Below are positions 1 through 8,801 of a DNA stretch of 45,426 nucleotides, piece by piece. Under the pieces are notes generated by a model. That model was not told the DNA's origin. It saw only the letters and a program-made list of their open reading frames with translations, and ran no database searches. The stretch lies in assembly GCA_002710725.1 (NCBI GenBank), contig PAKT01000011.1:1-45426 (forward strand). The letters run 5' to 3'. The translations under genes and the position numbers were made by a program. The stretch is from Spongiibacteraceae bacterium (lineage in GTDB: Bacteria; Pseudomonadota; Gammaproteobacteria; Pseudomonadales; Spongiibacteraceae). Within the stretch, counting starts at the first letter, position 1; every line of letters begins with the position of its first letter.

Positions 1-926
1 AGGCCGGAGTCCAGTGGCACGCCACCATTGATCCCCCGGTTGCGCTTGCACAATCGCATCCAGTAGTCACCCACAAGGTCACCCCGGCCGTGCTCGCGCT
101 CTAGCATGGATTGTAGCCGGACAAGAAAATGAGCATAAACCTTCATCTGGCTCGATCCGGAAAAGCTGCGCACCCGCCGCAGTCGACTTTCAGCGTGCAG
201 CGCAAACTCTTCATCGCTATAGTCAAAGCCCACTGAATCAAACATCCACTTGACCAGCTCGTTACCTTCCGCCATCTGCCGATCTGCATGCAGGCTTGAA
301 ATCTGCTTTTCGTGAAGCCTGTAATCCAAAAGAACTTGGGGGACATTACCCATCTTGAAAGGCGACGAAATCACCATTCTTGCCCATAGCTCCATATCCT
401 CTATGTGCCCAAATCGCGCCTCATAGGGAAACAACTCAAACACCTCCCGCTTGGCCATTACCAGAGGGTGGCAAAAAGGGGTTTTCCACAGAAACATGCC
501 CGCGCGGCACTCAGCATTGGTTTCGGGATAATTGTCGATTCCACTGCGAGCGCCAAACACGCGACAGCGAGCGCCAACTATGTCCAGGTCGTTCTGCTGC
601 GCAAAACGCAGCTGCTCACCAAAGCGTTCCGGCCGACAGATGTCGTCGGCATCCATACGGGCAATCCAGCGACCCACACTAAGCCGAACACCCTCATTCA
701 GGGTCGCGACCAGGCCTTTATTTTCCCTCGATATAACCCGGAAGCGAGCATCTTTCTGCTGCCAGGACTCCAGGATATCCAGGCTACCATCCGTTGAACC
801 ATCATTAATCAGCAAACACTCGAAATCCTCTTCGCTCTGTGTCGCGATAGAGGAAATCGCCTCATCGAGATGATCCTCGGCATTGTAGACCGGCAAAATA
901 ACGCTGATCAGCGGTCCGTCACTCAC
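1..926 (-). CDS. Family 2 glycosyltransferase, C-terminus cut by window edge
   Basis: A GT-A fold (family 2) glycosyltransferase that should move a sugar from a nucleotide donor onto a growing polysaccharide at the cytoplasmic face of the inner membrane. I translated 308 codons with no stop. The N-terminus shows the family pattern: ISVILPVYNAEDHLDEA, then LINDGSTDGSLDIL, and a DXD-type metal site in RMDADD around residue 100, followed by the FGHIEDMELWARM acceptor-side motif. The start is GTG at 926-924 and overlaps the upstream gene's TGA by 4 bp (GTGA), which implies translational coupling. It is the last visible gene of the rhamnose operon, so rhamnosyl transfer is plausible but inferred; donor and acceptor cannot be read from sequence. 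Confidence 0.88.
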   Translation of the reverse strand, partial: MSDGPLISVILPVYNAEDHLDEAISSIATQSEEDFECLLINDGSTDGSLDILESWQQKDARFRVISRENKGLVATLNEGVRLSVGRWIARMDADDICRPERFGEQLRFAQQNDLDIVGARCRVFGARSGIDNYPETNAECRAGMFLWKTPFCHPLVMAKREVFELFPYEARFGHIEDMELWARMVISSPFKMGNVPQVLLDYRLHEKQISSLHADRQMAEGNELVKWMFDSVGFDYSDEEFALHAESRLRRVRSFSGSSQMKVYAHFLVRLQSMLEREHGRGDLVGDYWMRLCKRNRGINGGVPLDSG

Positions 927-2038
927 TGCACACCTCGCTGCAACAGGCCGTAGTAGGCATCACCAAATCGTTCCGGTGAAAACCGGGTCCCGGCAAGCTC
1001 TGCCAGCTCACGGCCCAGTGAAGTCCACTCTGAGGACGAATCCAAAAACGTCCTCAGACACGCCGCCAGAGAATCATCGTTGCCCGCCTGAAAGGTATAG
1101 GGGTAGTTGGCGGGCAATACCCCGGCAACCGGCGCAATGTCGGATCCGACAACTGGCCTGCCCGCCAGCATTGCTTCTATCATTGCGACGGGCGACCCTT
1201 CTGTCAGCGAGGACATAATAAATCCATCAAACACCTTTAGATAACGACTGGCGCCATCGATTGCACCGGCAAAGACCACTCGCGAAGCAAGACCCAGCTC
1301 CTGAGCCAAGGCTTCCAGTGCAACCCGCTCTTTGCCGTCGCCAATAAAAAGAAGCTGAGCGGAAGTATCGATTGCCGCAAACGCCTTGATCACCGACGCA
1401 TAATCTTTTTCCGGGGACAAGCGCCCAATGGCTCCCAGCACAATGCCGTCTGCGGCGACACCCAAAGCTTTCGCTGCATCTTCTCTGGGTAACAGGCCGC
1501 TCGTCAGCTCGCGGCCATCCAAACAGTTTTCGATAACATTCAGGTCAGAATCAGCCTCGATCAGCTGGGGTGCCAGGTAGCTGGCGCTATCCTGGGAAAC
1601 CGTCACAATTTTCCAATTATCGGGAAAGCCCCTCTCAACCACTTTATCGAGCGCCGGCAGTTTGCGCTTTCCAATATTGACCCGACCGTGCACAACCATA
1701 ACGCGCAGGCAGTGCTGCGGAATTTTATCGTCCAGCGCCAACAGCGCATTGGCGGACAGCAAGCCATCAACGATCACTGCATAATAGTTGCCATCACGGA
1801 CTACAGACAGCAGCTCCCGCAACAGCCTTCGATAACGCAAAGGGTGCTTTCGTGGGCGTCGCAAGGTATCGAATTCATGCCCAAGACAAACCCCGACCCC
1901 TTCTAGCCCCTTGCCGCAGACAAGCGCATTGTCAACACTAACTCCGCGCTCACCAAGCTGCTGCGCGATATTGCGATGAACGAGGTGAATGGAGGCCGCT
2001 GCGGGGGAAGACTCGCTGATCAGATTAAGAACGTGCAT
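923..2038 (-). CDS. GT-B (family 4-like) glycosyltransferase
   Basis: A 371-residue GT-B glycosyltransferase. The C-terminal Rossmann half carries the retaining-family signatures: GAIGRLSPEKDYASVIKAF for the start of the donor domain, LLFIGDGKER, and SSLTEGSPVAMIEAMLAG with the E-x7-E-like donor-binding glutamates, followed by PVVGSDI. I chose the ATG at 2038 (MHVLNLISES), which overlaps the rfbB stop as TGATG; the longer in-frame reading from 2092 lies wholly inside rfbB. It sits directly behind the four dTDP-rhamnose genes and ahead of a family 2 transferase, so it probably builds the rhamnose-containing repeat or core extension. The exact linkage is unknown. Confidence 0.88.
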   Translation of the reverse strand: MHVLNLISESSPAAASIHLVHRNIAQQLGERGVSVDNALVCGKGLEGVGVCLGHEFDTLRRPRKHPLRYRRLLRELLSVVRDGNYYAVIVDGLLSANALLALDDKIPQHCLRVMVVHGRVNIGKRKLPALDKVVERGFPDNWKIVTVSQDSASYLAPQLIEADSDLNVIENCLDGRELTSGLLPREDAAKALGVAADGIVLGAIGRLSPEKDYASVIKAFAAIDTSAQLLFIGDGKERVALEALAQELGLASRVVFAGAIDGASRYLKVFDGFIMSSLTEGSPVAMIEAMLAGRPVVGSDIAPVAGVLPANYPYTFQAGNDDSLAACLRTFLDSSSEWTSLGRELAELAGTRFSPERFGDAYYGLLQRGVQ

Positions 2039-3105
2039 CAAGCGCCTGCATCCAGCCGAGACAACCACCAGCTCTCCCGCTCCAGATACCACTTGAGCGT
2101 AAGACGAATGCCTGCCTGAAAGTCGAACCTTGGCTTGTAGCCAATCTCAGTCATGGCCTTGGTCGCATCAATAGCGTAGCGTCGATCATGGCCCGGGCGG
2201 TCCACAATAAATTCCAACTGCCCGATACTTTGCCTGCCTTGCGCGACCATAGACTGTGGAAACTTCAATCGATAGGCCTCACTGCCTTCAATCAGTTTAT
2301 CCAACTCTTCGCAGAGGATGTTCAGCAAGGCGAGATTGGACAGCTCCATATTACCGCCAATATTGTAGACCTCACCCAGGCGACCGCGTTGCAAGACCGC
2401 ATCAATAGCACGCGCGTGATCTTCTACAAAAAGCCAGTCCCTGATGTTTTCTCCATCCCCATAGACAGACACGGTTTTGCCCGTCAATAAACGGGCAATG
2501 GCCAGCGGTATCAATTTCTCCGGATAGTGATAGGGACCATAGTTATTGGAGCAGTTGCTCGTCGTAACCTGCAAACCATAGGTGTGATGATAAGCCCGCA
2601 CCAGATGGTCCGAAGCTGCCTTGCTGGCCGAATAGGGTGAGTTGGGCTGATACTGGTGAGACTCGGCAAAAGGCGCATCGTCACTTTCAAGACTGCCATA
2701 AACCTCGTCAGTGCTGACATGATGGAATCGATGTTCGCGGCCAGCCCCTTCCAGCCACACACTTCGAGCAGCCTTCAGTAGGGAGTGGGTACCCAGCACA
2801 TTGGTCTCAATAAATGCATCCGGCCCACTGATGGATCTGTCCACGTGACTTTCTGCGGCAAAATTCACGAGGATATCGATGCCATAACGCCGAAGAAGAG
2901 ACTCAACGAGCTCAGTATCGAGAATGTTCCCATGCACAAAATGGAAATTTTCCAGCGCCGAGAGTTCGCTCAGATTGTCGCGGCTGCCCGCGTAAGTCAG
3001 CGCATCCAGTACAACGACGCAATCATCAGGATGGTTTGCCATCCAGTAGTGAACAAAATTGCAGCCTATAAAGCCCGCGCCTCCCGTGACAAGCAACGCG
3101 CTCAT
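2038..3105 (-). CDS. rfbB: dTDP-glucose 4,6-dehydratase
   Basis: Second enzyme of dTDP-L-rhamnose synthesis: NAD-dependent conversion of dTDP-glucose to dTDP-4-keto-6-deoxyglucose. The 355-residue protein is an extended short-chain dehydrogenase: GGAGFIGCNF near the N-terminus binds NAD, HVSTDEVYGSL carries the active-site Thr-Asp-Glu, and YSASK is the catalytic Tyr-x3-Lys. Length and motifs match RfbB/RmlB. Its ATG overlaps the rfbD stop by 4 bp (ATGA), and its own stop overlaps the next glycosyltransferase start, so it is tightly coupled on both sides. Operon order here is rfbA-rfbC-rfbD-rfbB. Confidence 0.97.
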   Translation of the reverse strand: MSALLVTGGAGFIGCNFVHYWMANHPDDCVVVLDALTYAGSRDNLSELSALENFHFVHGNILDTELVESLLRRYGIDILVNFAAESHVDRSISGPDAFIETNVLGTHSLLKAARSVWLEGAGREHRFHHVSTDEVYGSLESDDAPFAESHQYQPNSPYSASKAASDHLVRAYHHTYGLQVTTSNCSNNYGPYHYPEKLIPLAIARLLTGKTVSVYGDGENIRDWLFVEDHARAIDAVLQRGRLGEVYNIGGNMELSNLALLNILCEELDKLIEGSEAYRLKFPQSMVAQGRQSIGQLEFIVDRPGHDRRYAIDATKAMTEIGYKPRFDFQAGIRLTLKWYLERESWWLSRLDAGA

Positions 3106-3971
3106 TGTTTTATTTCCCGCAGGCCGATCAGTTCACCATCCAGAGCTTGCTGCCAGTGCACTGGTTTCCAATCCAGACTGCGCTCCAGCTCTCTGCTATC
3201 AAGCACACTGTAGCTGGGTCGCCGTGCCGCTGTTACATATTCCTCAGAAAACACCGGTTGTATCTTAACTGGAGATTTCAGCAAGCCCTGAGAGAGCCCC
3301 TGACTTTGAATCGCACAGGCAAAATCATACCAGGATGCCACACCGGCATCGCTGAAATGAAAAGTACCGCTCTGGTGGCGACCAACCGCTTTCCATATTA
3401 TCGCGGCCAGATGAGAGGCCGATGTGGGCGTACCAACCTGGTCGCAGACAACTCGCAAATCGGTACCCTGCTGCATAAGCCCCAGCATTGTGGTCATAAA
3501 ATTTTTGCCTGCGCGGCCATATAACCAGCCCGTTCGGATAATACAGGCCGCCGGGCAGGCCTTGAGTAGAGAGAGTTCCCCCTGCAGTTTTGTCTCACCG
3601 TAAACGCCCAGCGGCCCGCATTCATCGGCTGGCGTATAGGGCCTTGATTTGGCGCCATCAAATACAAAATCAGTGGAGATATGTATTAGCTTAAAATTGG
3701 CTTGTTCAGCAATTTCACCCAGTACCTTAACCGCCTCGCAGTTCACTGCGTAAGCCTGGTCACCTTCGGTCTCCGCCTTATCCACGGCTGTATACGCGCT
3801 GGCATTGACCACACAATCCGGCTGATAGTTCGAAATTTTGCCACTAATTTCAGCGAGGCACTGCATATCAAGCTGCGCACGCCCCCAAAATTTCACCTCA
3901 TGCTCAGCGGGCATCGTCCGTTGCAGTGCGCGCGCCAGCTGGCCAGACTCACCAATAACAAGCACCCGCAT
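3102..3971 (-). CDS. rfbD: dTDP-4-dehydrorhamnose reductase
   Basis: Last enzyme of the dTDP-L-rhamnose pathway, reducing dTDP-6-deoxy-L-lyxo-4-hexulose to dTDP-L-rhamnose with NAD(P)H. The protein (289 residues from the chosen start) begins [16 protein letters not shown], the nucleotide-binding glycine motif, and has STDFVFDG and the catalytic YGETKLQGE (Tyr-x3-Lys), followed by RTGWLYG. I prefer ATG 3971 over an in-frame start 12 bp upstream because it makes a TAATG junction with the rfbC stop. It overlaps rfbB downstream by 4 bp. Confidence 0.96.
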   Translation of the reverse strand: MRVLVIGESGQLARALQRTMPAEHEVKFWGRAQLDMQCLAEISGKISNYQPDCVVNASAYTAVDKAETEGDQAYAVNCEAVKVLGEIAEQANFKLIHISTDFVFDGAKSRPYTPADECGPLGVYGETKLQGELSLLKACPAACIIRTGWLYGRAGKNFMTTMLGLMQQGTDLRVVCDQVGTPTSASHLAAIIWKAVGRHQSGTFHFSDAGVASWYDFACAIQSQGLSQGLLKSPVKIQPVFSEEYVTAARRPSYSVLDSRELERSLDWKPVHWQQALDGELIGLREIKQ

Positions 3972-4519
3972 TACGGGAAACACTCCAAGTCAGCAAACGT
4001 GCAAGCAACACGATCTTTTTCCGACAAAATCGTGGCAACCCCTTCACAAAGGGGCCAGTCGATCGCCAGCGTTGTATCACTCCACAACAATGCGCGCTCA
4101 CTTTCCCGGTCGTAATATTCCGTGCATTTGTAGTGCACATCGGCCACTTCCGAGAGCACATAAAAACCATGGGCAAAACCGGGCGGAACCCATAATTGTT
4201 TATGGTTCTGGTCTGACAGTTCAAGTCCATACCAGCGACCAAAGGTCGTGGAGCTTTTGCGAACATCGACCGCCACATCAAAAATGCGGCCTGAAGCACA
4301 GCAGACCAGCTTGCCCTGGGGGCGCTCAAGCTGAAAATGCAGCCCGCGCAAAATGCCCTGCTGTGAGCGACTGTGATTATCCTGGACAAAGTGGCCTTCA
4401 ATACCCGCGGCGCGGTAACGCTCACTCTGCCAAGTCTCGGCAAAAAAACCTCGCTCGTCCCGGTGAACCCTAGGCTCTATCACCAGCAGCCCGTCTAAGG
4501 GCGTCGTCTCAACCTTCAC
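3971..4519 (-). CDS. rfbC: dTDP-4-dehydrorhamnose 3,5-epimerase
   Basis: Epimerises dTDP-4-keto-6-deoxyglucose at C3 and C5, giving the substrate for RfbD. The 182-residue cupin-fold protein carries [12 protein letters not shown] near residue 20, the catalytic-His motif QDNHSRS followed by GILRGLHFQ, and VPPGFAHGF in the C-terminal half, all standard for RmlC. It overlaps rfbA by 4 bp upstream and touches rfbD downstream. Length is typical and nothing is missing. Confidence 0.97.
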   Translation of the reverse strand: MKVETTPLDGLLVIEPRVHRDERGFFAETWQSERYRAAGIEGHFVQDNHSRSQQGILRGLHFQLERPQGKLVCCASGRIFDVAVDVRKSSTTFGRWYGLELSDQNHKQLWVPPGFAHGFYVLSEVADVHYKCTEYYDRESERALLWSDTTLAIDWPLCEGVATILSEKDRVACTFADLECFP

Positions 4520-5397
4520 TGCGGGATGCCACCTTTCACAATCTTAACCAAGTAGTCGCCGTAACCACTGCTCTGGGTTTCACGGGCAATTTTCAGAATC
4601 TGCTCACTGGACACGTAGCCGCGTCGCCAGGCAATTTCTTCAGGGCAGCAAATTTTCAATCCCTGCCGAGCCTCTACCACTCGCACAAAATTGGCAGCGT
4701 CCAGTAGTGCCTCATGGGTTCCCGTATCCAGCCAGGCCACCCCTCTCGGCAAAAAATTCACCCTAAGTTTTCCCGCATTCAGGTAGTGATTATTGACGTC
4801 GGTAATTTCCAGTTCTCCGCGTGCCGAGGGTGCGATGGACTTTGCGATATCAATAACTTGATTGTCGTAGAAATAGAGACCGGTTACCGCATAGTTGGAT
4901 TTCGGCTGCTCCGGCTTTTCCTCAATGCTGGTAACACGGCCATCGTCGGTGCAGGTAACTACCCCATAGCGATGGGGGTCGTCTACATAGTAAGCAAACA
5001 CTTCGGCGCCAGCTTCAAGCCCTGCGGCACGACTCAACTGCTCTCCCAAACCGCTGCCGTAGAAAATATTGTCTCCCAACACCAAGGCGACGGAATCACT
5101 GCCAATAAATTGTTCACCAATAACAAAAGCCTGCGCCAATCCGTCTGGACGCTCTTGCTGAGCGTATTGGATGCTGACACCCCATTGCGAGCCATCACCC
5201 AGCAGGCGTTGATACTGAAAGGCGTCATGGGGCGTGGTGATAATCAGAATATCGCGGATTCCAGCCAACATCAGAGTCGACAGGGGGTAATAGATCATCG
5301 GCTTGTCATAGACCGGCATGAGCTGCTTACTACCCGCCAGCGTAATGGGGAACAAGCGCGACCCCGTACCGCCCGCCAATATGATTCCTTTTCGCAT
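4516..5397 (-). CDS. rfbA: Glucose-1-phosphate thymidylyltransferase
   Basis: First enzyme of the rhamnose branch: joins dTTP and glucose-1-phosphate to dTDP-glucose. The 293-residue protein starts [19 protein letters not shown], the nucleotidyltransferase signature, and contains [19 protein letters not shown] and [20 protein letters not shown], all RmlA hallmarks. It is the promoter-proximal gene of the minus-strand operon; the 118 bp before it separate it from a divergent glycosyltransferase and probably hold promoters for both. Feedback control by dTDP-rhamnose is known for the family but not visible here. Confidence 0.97.
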   Translation of the reverse strand: MRKGIILAGGTGSRLFPITLAGSKQLMPVYDKPMIYYPLSTLMLAGIRDILIITTPHDAFQYQRLLGDGSQWGVSIQYAQQERPDGLAQAFVIGEQFIGSDSVALVLGDNIFYGSGLGEQLSRAAGLEAGAEVFAYYVDDPHRYGVVTCTDDGRVTSIEEKPEQPKSNYAVTGLYFYDNQVIDIAKSIAPSARGELEITDVNNHYLNAGKLRVNFLPRGVAWLDTGTHEALLDAANFVRVVEARQGLKICCPEEIAWRRGYVSSEQILKIARETQSSGYGDYLVKIVKGGIPQ

Positions 5398-5515
5398 AGA
5401 CTGCTCTTAGTGATAGAATTTTGTAATACGCACCGATTTTAAGCGCACGCATTATCCCTGATTACGCACCGGATTTCCGCTTCTCCCGCTCAAGTGAGAC
5501 ACACTGACCCACGCC

Positions 5516-6514
5516 ATGACCCAAGAAATAACAGACGAACCCCAGAGCAAGCGCATATTACTGCTCGGCACCGGCGAAAATCGACTGCCTGATTATGCCA
5601 GAATCTATGCCGCATTACGCGCCACCGGCCGGGTCGAGACGGAGACGTTCAACCAACGAGAAATCAGGCAGATTGGCAAAGTACTCAAGGCTCTGCCCCT
5701 ACAGAACTATGACGCCGTTATTGCAGACATTCCCTTTAAGCACCTGCGGCGAGCGGCGTTGGAACTCCGGCAGGCCCCTGGCCTGCTCATCTACGAACAG
5801 GACGCGTGCCAGAATTTCCTCCGTGGTTCAAAATGGTATGGCGAGTTCGACTATTTCTACCGCCTACTGCCCCATGCCCAGCTGGCATTGACCGGCCACC
5901 AGGTCAGCGAAAAATTCCGGCAGCTTGGGCTAAATGCTCACTTTGTGGCCAAGGGTTTTGACGAAAGTCAGCTCTCCTACACTGCCACCGCACGCGACAT
6001 CAGCGCGGGTTTTATCGGGCGAGTGCGCTCAAACGTTTACGCTGAGCGGGCCAGATATCTGGAGTCGCTTGCAGACTCTCATGACGTCGCTTTGATGCGC
6101 ACAGAAACAACAGAGGAGTACAACGAGCTGCTCAACCGTATCGGTATCTTTGTGAGCGCGGATGTTGGACTGGGCGAGTATATGGCCAAAAACTTTGAGG
6201 CCATGGCCTGCGGCTGTGCTTTGCTTGCTTGTCGGCAAGGCGCGGGGGAAGAAGAAGCGCTAGGGCTGATCGATATGGAAAATGTAGCCCTTTACAGCTC
6301 GCTGGAAGAAGCCGGGGAAAAACTTACTTTGCTACAGCATGACTCGGCGCTGCGCAACAAAATAGCCGACGCAGGACGACAGTTAGCCTGGGACCGCTAC
6401 ACCTTCAGTGCTCTGGCAGATCGCCTCTATAAGCTGGCCGTCACTACCGACGGAATGACCGCCCCGCCCTTGACCTGGATTGAGCAATTAAAAGTCCGGC
6501 TCAGAAAGGGCTAA
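5516..6514 (+). CDS. CgeB-like GT-B glycosyltransferase
   Basis: A 332-residue protein that looks like the CgeB/Glyco_trans_1-like glycosyltransferases. The N-terminal half begins KRILLLGTGENRLPDYARIY; the C-terminal half has AGFIGRVRSNVYAERARYLESL and the donor-site stretch YMAKNFEAMACGCALLACRQ, which resembles the conserved E-A-x-A-C-G-C segment of that group. It stands alone on the plus strand between two minus-strand polysaccharide blocks, divergent from rfbA. Its TAA and the TAG of the convergent gene share bases at 6511-6514, so the two genes end on each other. A role in envelope glycan assembly is inferred from context only. Confidence 0.8.
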   Translation: MTQEITDEPQSKRILLLGTGENRLPDYARIYAALRATGRVETETFNQREIRQIGKVLKALPLQNYDAVIADIPFKHLRRAALELRQAPGLLIYEQDACQNFLRGSKWYGEFDYFYRLLPHAQLALTGHQVSEKFRQLGLNAHFVAKGFDESQLSYTATARDISAGFIGRVRSNVYAERARYLESLADSHDVALMRTETTEEYNELLNRIGIFVSADVGLGEYMAKNFEAMACGCALLACRQGAGEEEALGLIDMENVALYSSLEEAGEKLTLLQHDSALRNKIADAGRQLAWDRYTFSALADRLYKLAVTTDGMTAPPLTWIEQLKVRLRKG

Positions 6515-7401
6515 GCCAAGCAGGCATGAAGAAACTTAACCAGATTTTCTGGTTTGCGGAGCGCCTCACGCCAGTCATTCTTCAGCGCTTTGCGATAGAA
6601 TATCCTGGCTTCAGCGTAGCGCTTGCGGCGATATAACAGGCGAAACAACGAGACGCCGCGCCGCGCTTCGTAGCGCCCACGATGTTTCATCAATGCATCC
6701 GGAAGCTTACCCGGGGAAAAAACCTCATCTACCAACTGCATACCCACTGATAGCGCGGCATCGGCTCCGTGTCTCCGGCTGTCATCGTGCTTGTATATTT
6801 TGACGACCTGGCTGGCCGAAACCGCACAACGCCCGTTCACCAGGCAGTGGGCAAAAACCGGAATATCTTCAGTCTGGCGCAAGCGCTCGTTGAAGCGAAA
6901 CCGCTCTAACAGCGACCTCGACATCGCAACGGCACCATTGGAGAGACGTATTTTTTTATAGAGGTAGTCAAGAAACCGCTGCTCCGGATCCTCACTGATT
7001 TCCGGGACCGGCGAAATTCGCACATCTCCAGAAAGAAAAACGGACAGCGTTCTGGCGACAATCATATCCGGCTCCCCAGCGGTTTCGTCTGCTAGACGAA
7101 AATCAGCAAGGGCGTTTTCCAACAGCTCGTCGTCGGCGTCCAGAAACAACACCAGCCTGCCACGCGCCTCCCGAACACCACGATTACGAGCAGCCGAAGC
7201 TCCCGAATTATCCTGACTGACAATATGCAAGTGACTGAATTCGCTATTCAGCGCCGCAAGAACTTCTGCAGTGTTGTCCGTCGAACCGTCATCTACGACG
7301 ATAACCTCATAGTCATCCCCACTCTGACCACAAGCAGATCGGACTGCCCGCTCCACAAGGTGCCCGTAGTTGAAAGTCGGAATAACTATCGAAAATCTCA
7401 C
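6511..7401 (-). CDS. Family 2 glycosyltransferase
   Basis: A 296-residue GT-A glycosyltransferase: FSIVIPTFNYGHLVERAV at the N-terminus, VIVVDDGSTDNTAEVL, ASAARNRGVREARG and the DXD-type LFLDADDE around residue 92. It is the last gene of the LPS-core run; its start touches the stop of the kinase-like gene at 7401, so it is probably co-transcribed with waaF-waaC-waaG and acts on the LPS core or an attached glycan. The donor sugar is not predictable. The basic C-terminal segment (residues 235-290, rich in Arg and Lys) could help membrane contact. Confidence 0.88.
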   Translation of the reverse strand: MRFSIVIPTFNYGHLVERAVRSACGQSGDDYEVIVVDDGSTDNTAEVLAALNSEFSHLHIVSQDNSGASAARNRGVREARGRLVLFLDADDELLENALADFRLADETAGEPDMIVARTLSVFLSGDVRISPVPEISEDPEQRFLDYLYKKIRLSNGAVAMSRSLLERFRFNERLRQTEDIPVFAHCLVNGRCAVSASQVVKIYKHDDSRRHGADAALSVGMQLVDEVFSPGKLPDALMKHRGRYEARRGVSLFRLLYRRKRYAEARIFYRKALKNDWREALRKPENLVKFLHACLA

Positions 7402-8801
7402 TAGAGAAGCCTATCGCTAGATAAAAGCGACTTAAAGGTTTTCTCCACCCCCGGATGCGCATACCAGTTGCGCAGAAAGCGCTCCCGATCTTTCTGCTGG
7501 CAGCGCTTAAACGCAGCCGATGACGCCACCGCATGCAATACGTCCAGATCAATAAGCTGAATGCCCCTATCTGTCACCAGAAAATTGGTAGCCTTGAGAT
7601 CGCCGTGGCAAAGCTGCAATTCCTGCATTACCCGAAACGTTTCCGCCACCTCGATAAGTTCGATTTCAGTGGGCTCACGCCGGGTAAAGACATCCAGCAT
7701 TTCTTCTCCACCGACATCTTCCGTCACCAGATACGCTACCCCGCGCAATGGGCCGCGCCGCTGTTCCAGCAGAACCAGCGGCACAGGTGTTTTTATACCC
7801 GCCATCTGCAGCAGATGTGCGGCGCGCCAGGCGTTGCTCGCGCGGGTTTCGCGAAACAGTCGACGCAGGCGATGGCCGGCATTCTTGATATTGTATCGCT
7901 TGATAATCACCGGCCGGCCCGCCAGCTCCGTGCGCACAACGGTTGCACTATTGCCGTCTTTCAGCAAGGTTGCGCGAACCATGACGCTATCCGGCGCGGC
8001 TTTGAATTTACTTAACCACACCTCGTCAATACCGCGCTTGTAGGCCAGATGCCAGCCACCGGTTCGGCTCACCACAATCTCGGTGCAATTACGGTAGATC
8101 TTGGTCAGATATTTATTTGCCCGGTACCACCAGCGTTTGCGGGTCTTCTCGTGCAACAAAAGGCGCGCTTTGTCTTCGGCGATATCCAGCGACAGCGGCA
8201 AGTAGGGGCTATCGAGCAGCGCCTGGCGTTCGCGCCAGGGAAACTGGGCGATAAAATCCGCCAGGTTATCCAGCGACTGCTCCACCGATAAGGGCCCCGC
8301 CGCGCTCTTCAGGGAGGCATTGTCGACAATAAACATCTTTCCGTTTGCTAGCAGGAAATTATCGAAGTGGATATCCTCCTGCCAGACCCCGGCGCGATGC
8401 ATACTCGCCAGCAACTCGAAGGTCGCCGCCAGAAAGGCGCTGCGGCGCTCCCCGCGCACACCGCTGCCCAGCGATTCGGCACCTTCGAGCTTTTCATAGA
8501 TTACGGCGAGCAGACCGTTTTCCAGAGCACCCGCCCAAAGCAACGCGGGCGCGGGCAAACCCGCCTGCTGCAGGGCATTGAAGCCGCTGACCTCTGCCTG
8601 CTGTTCACGCTCGACCGACGGCAAGAACACTTTGGCGACAACCGCCCTGCGCCCCCAGCGACCGGCGAAGGTGGCGCGCTTACCCGGCAGCAAACGCAGA
8701 CTCTGTTCCAGCACCAGGGACTCACCGTCAACGGCAGACTCCACCGGCGTCACAACCTGCCACTGCCGATCCTCAAGCGCACTGCGAAGCGCATCAGTCA
8801 T
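7401..8801 (-). CDS. LPS-core kinase-like protein with two kinase halves
   Basis: A 466-residue protein of the Kdo/WaaP-type LPS kinase superfamily with two kinase-like domains in tandem. In the first (about 1-230) I see the likely ATP-binding Lys57 (VVAKVF), a catalytic loop with Asp143 and Asn148 (QEDIHFDNFLL) and metal-binding Asp160 (IVDNA). In the second (about 240-466) the matching residues are Lys301 (VIIKRY), Asp401 and Asn406 (HGDLKATNFLV) and Asp418 (LIDLD). The longer reading from 8909 lies inside waaG; ATG 8801 overlaps the waaG stop by 8 bp. Pseudomonas carries several single and one similar long kinase in this locus, so phosphorylation of core heptose is the expected role. The exact acceptor is unknown. 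Confidence 0.83.
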   Translation of the reverse strand: MTDALRSALEDRQWQVVTPVESAVDGESLVLEQSLRLLPGKRATFAGRWGRRAVVAKVFLPSVEREQQAEVSGFNALQQAGLPAPALLWAGALENGLLAVIYEKLEGAESLGSGVRGERRSAFLAATFELLASMHRAGVWQEDIHFDNFLLANGKMFIVDNASLKSAAGPLSVEQSLDNLADFIAQFPWRERQALLDSPYLPLSLDIAEDKARLLLHEKTRKRWWYRANKYLTKIYRNCTEIVVSRTGGWHLAYKRGIDEVWLSKFKAAPDSVMVRATLLKDGNSATVVRTELAGRPVIIKRYNIKNAGHRLRRLFRETRASNAWRAAHLLQMAGIKTPVPLVLLEQRRGPLRGVAYLVTEDVGGEEMLDVFTRREPTEIELIEVAETFRVMQELQLCHGDLKATNFLVTDRGIQLIDLDVLHAVASSAAFKRCQQKDRERFLRNWYAHPGVEKTFKSLLSSDRLL

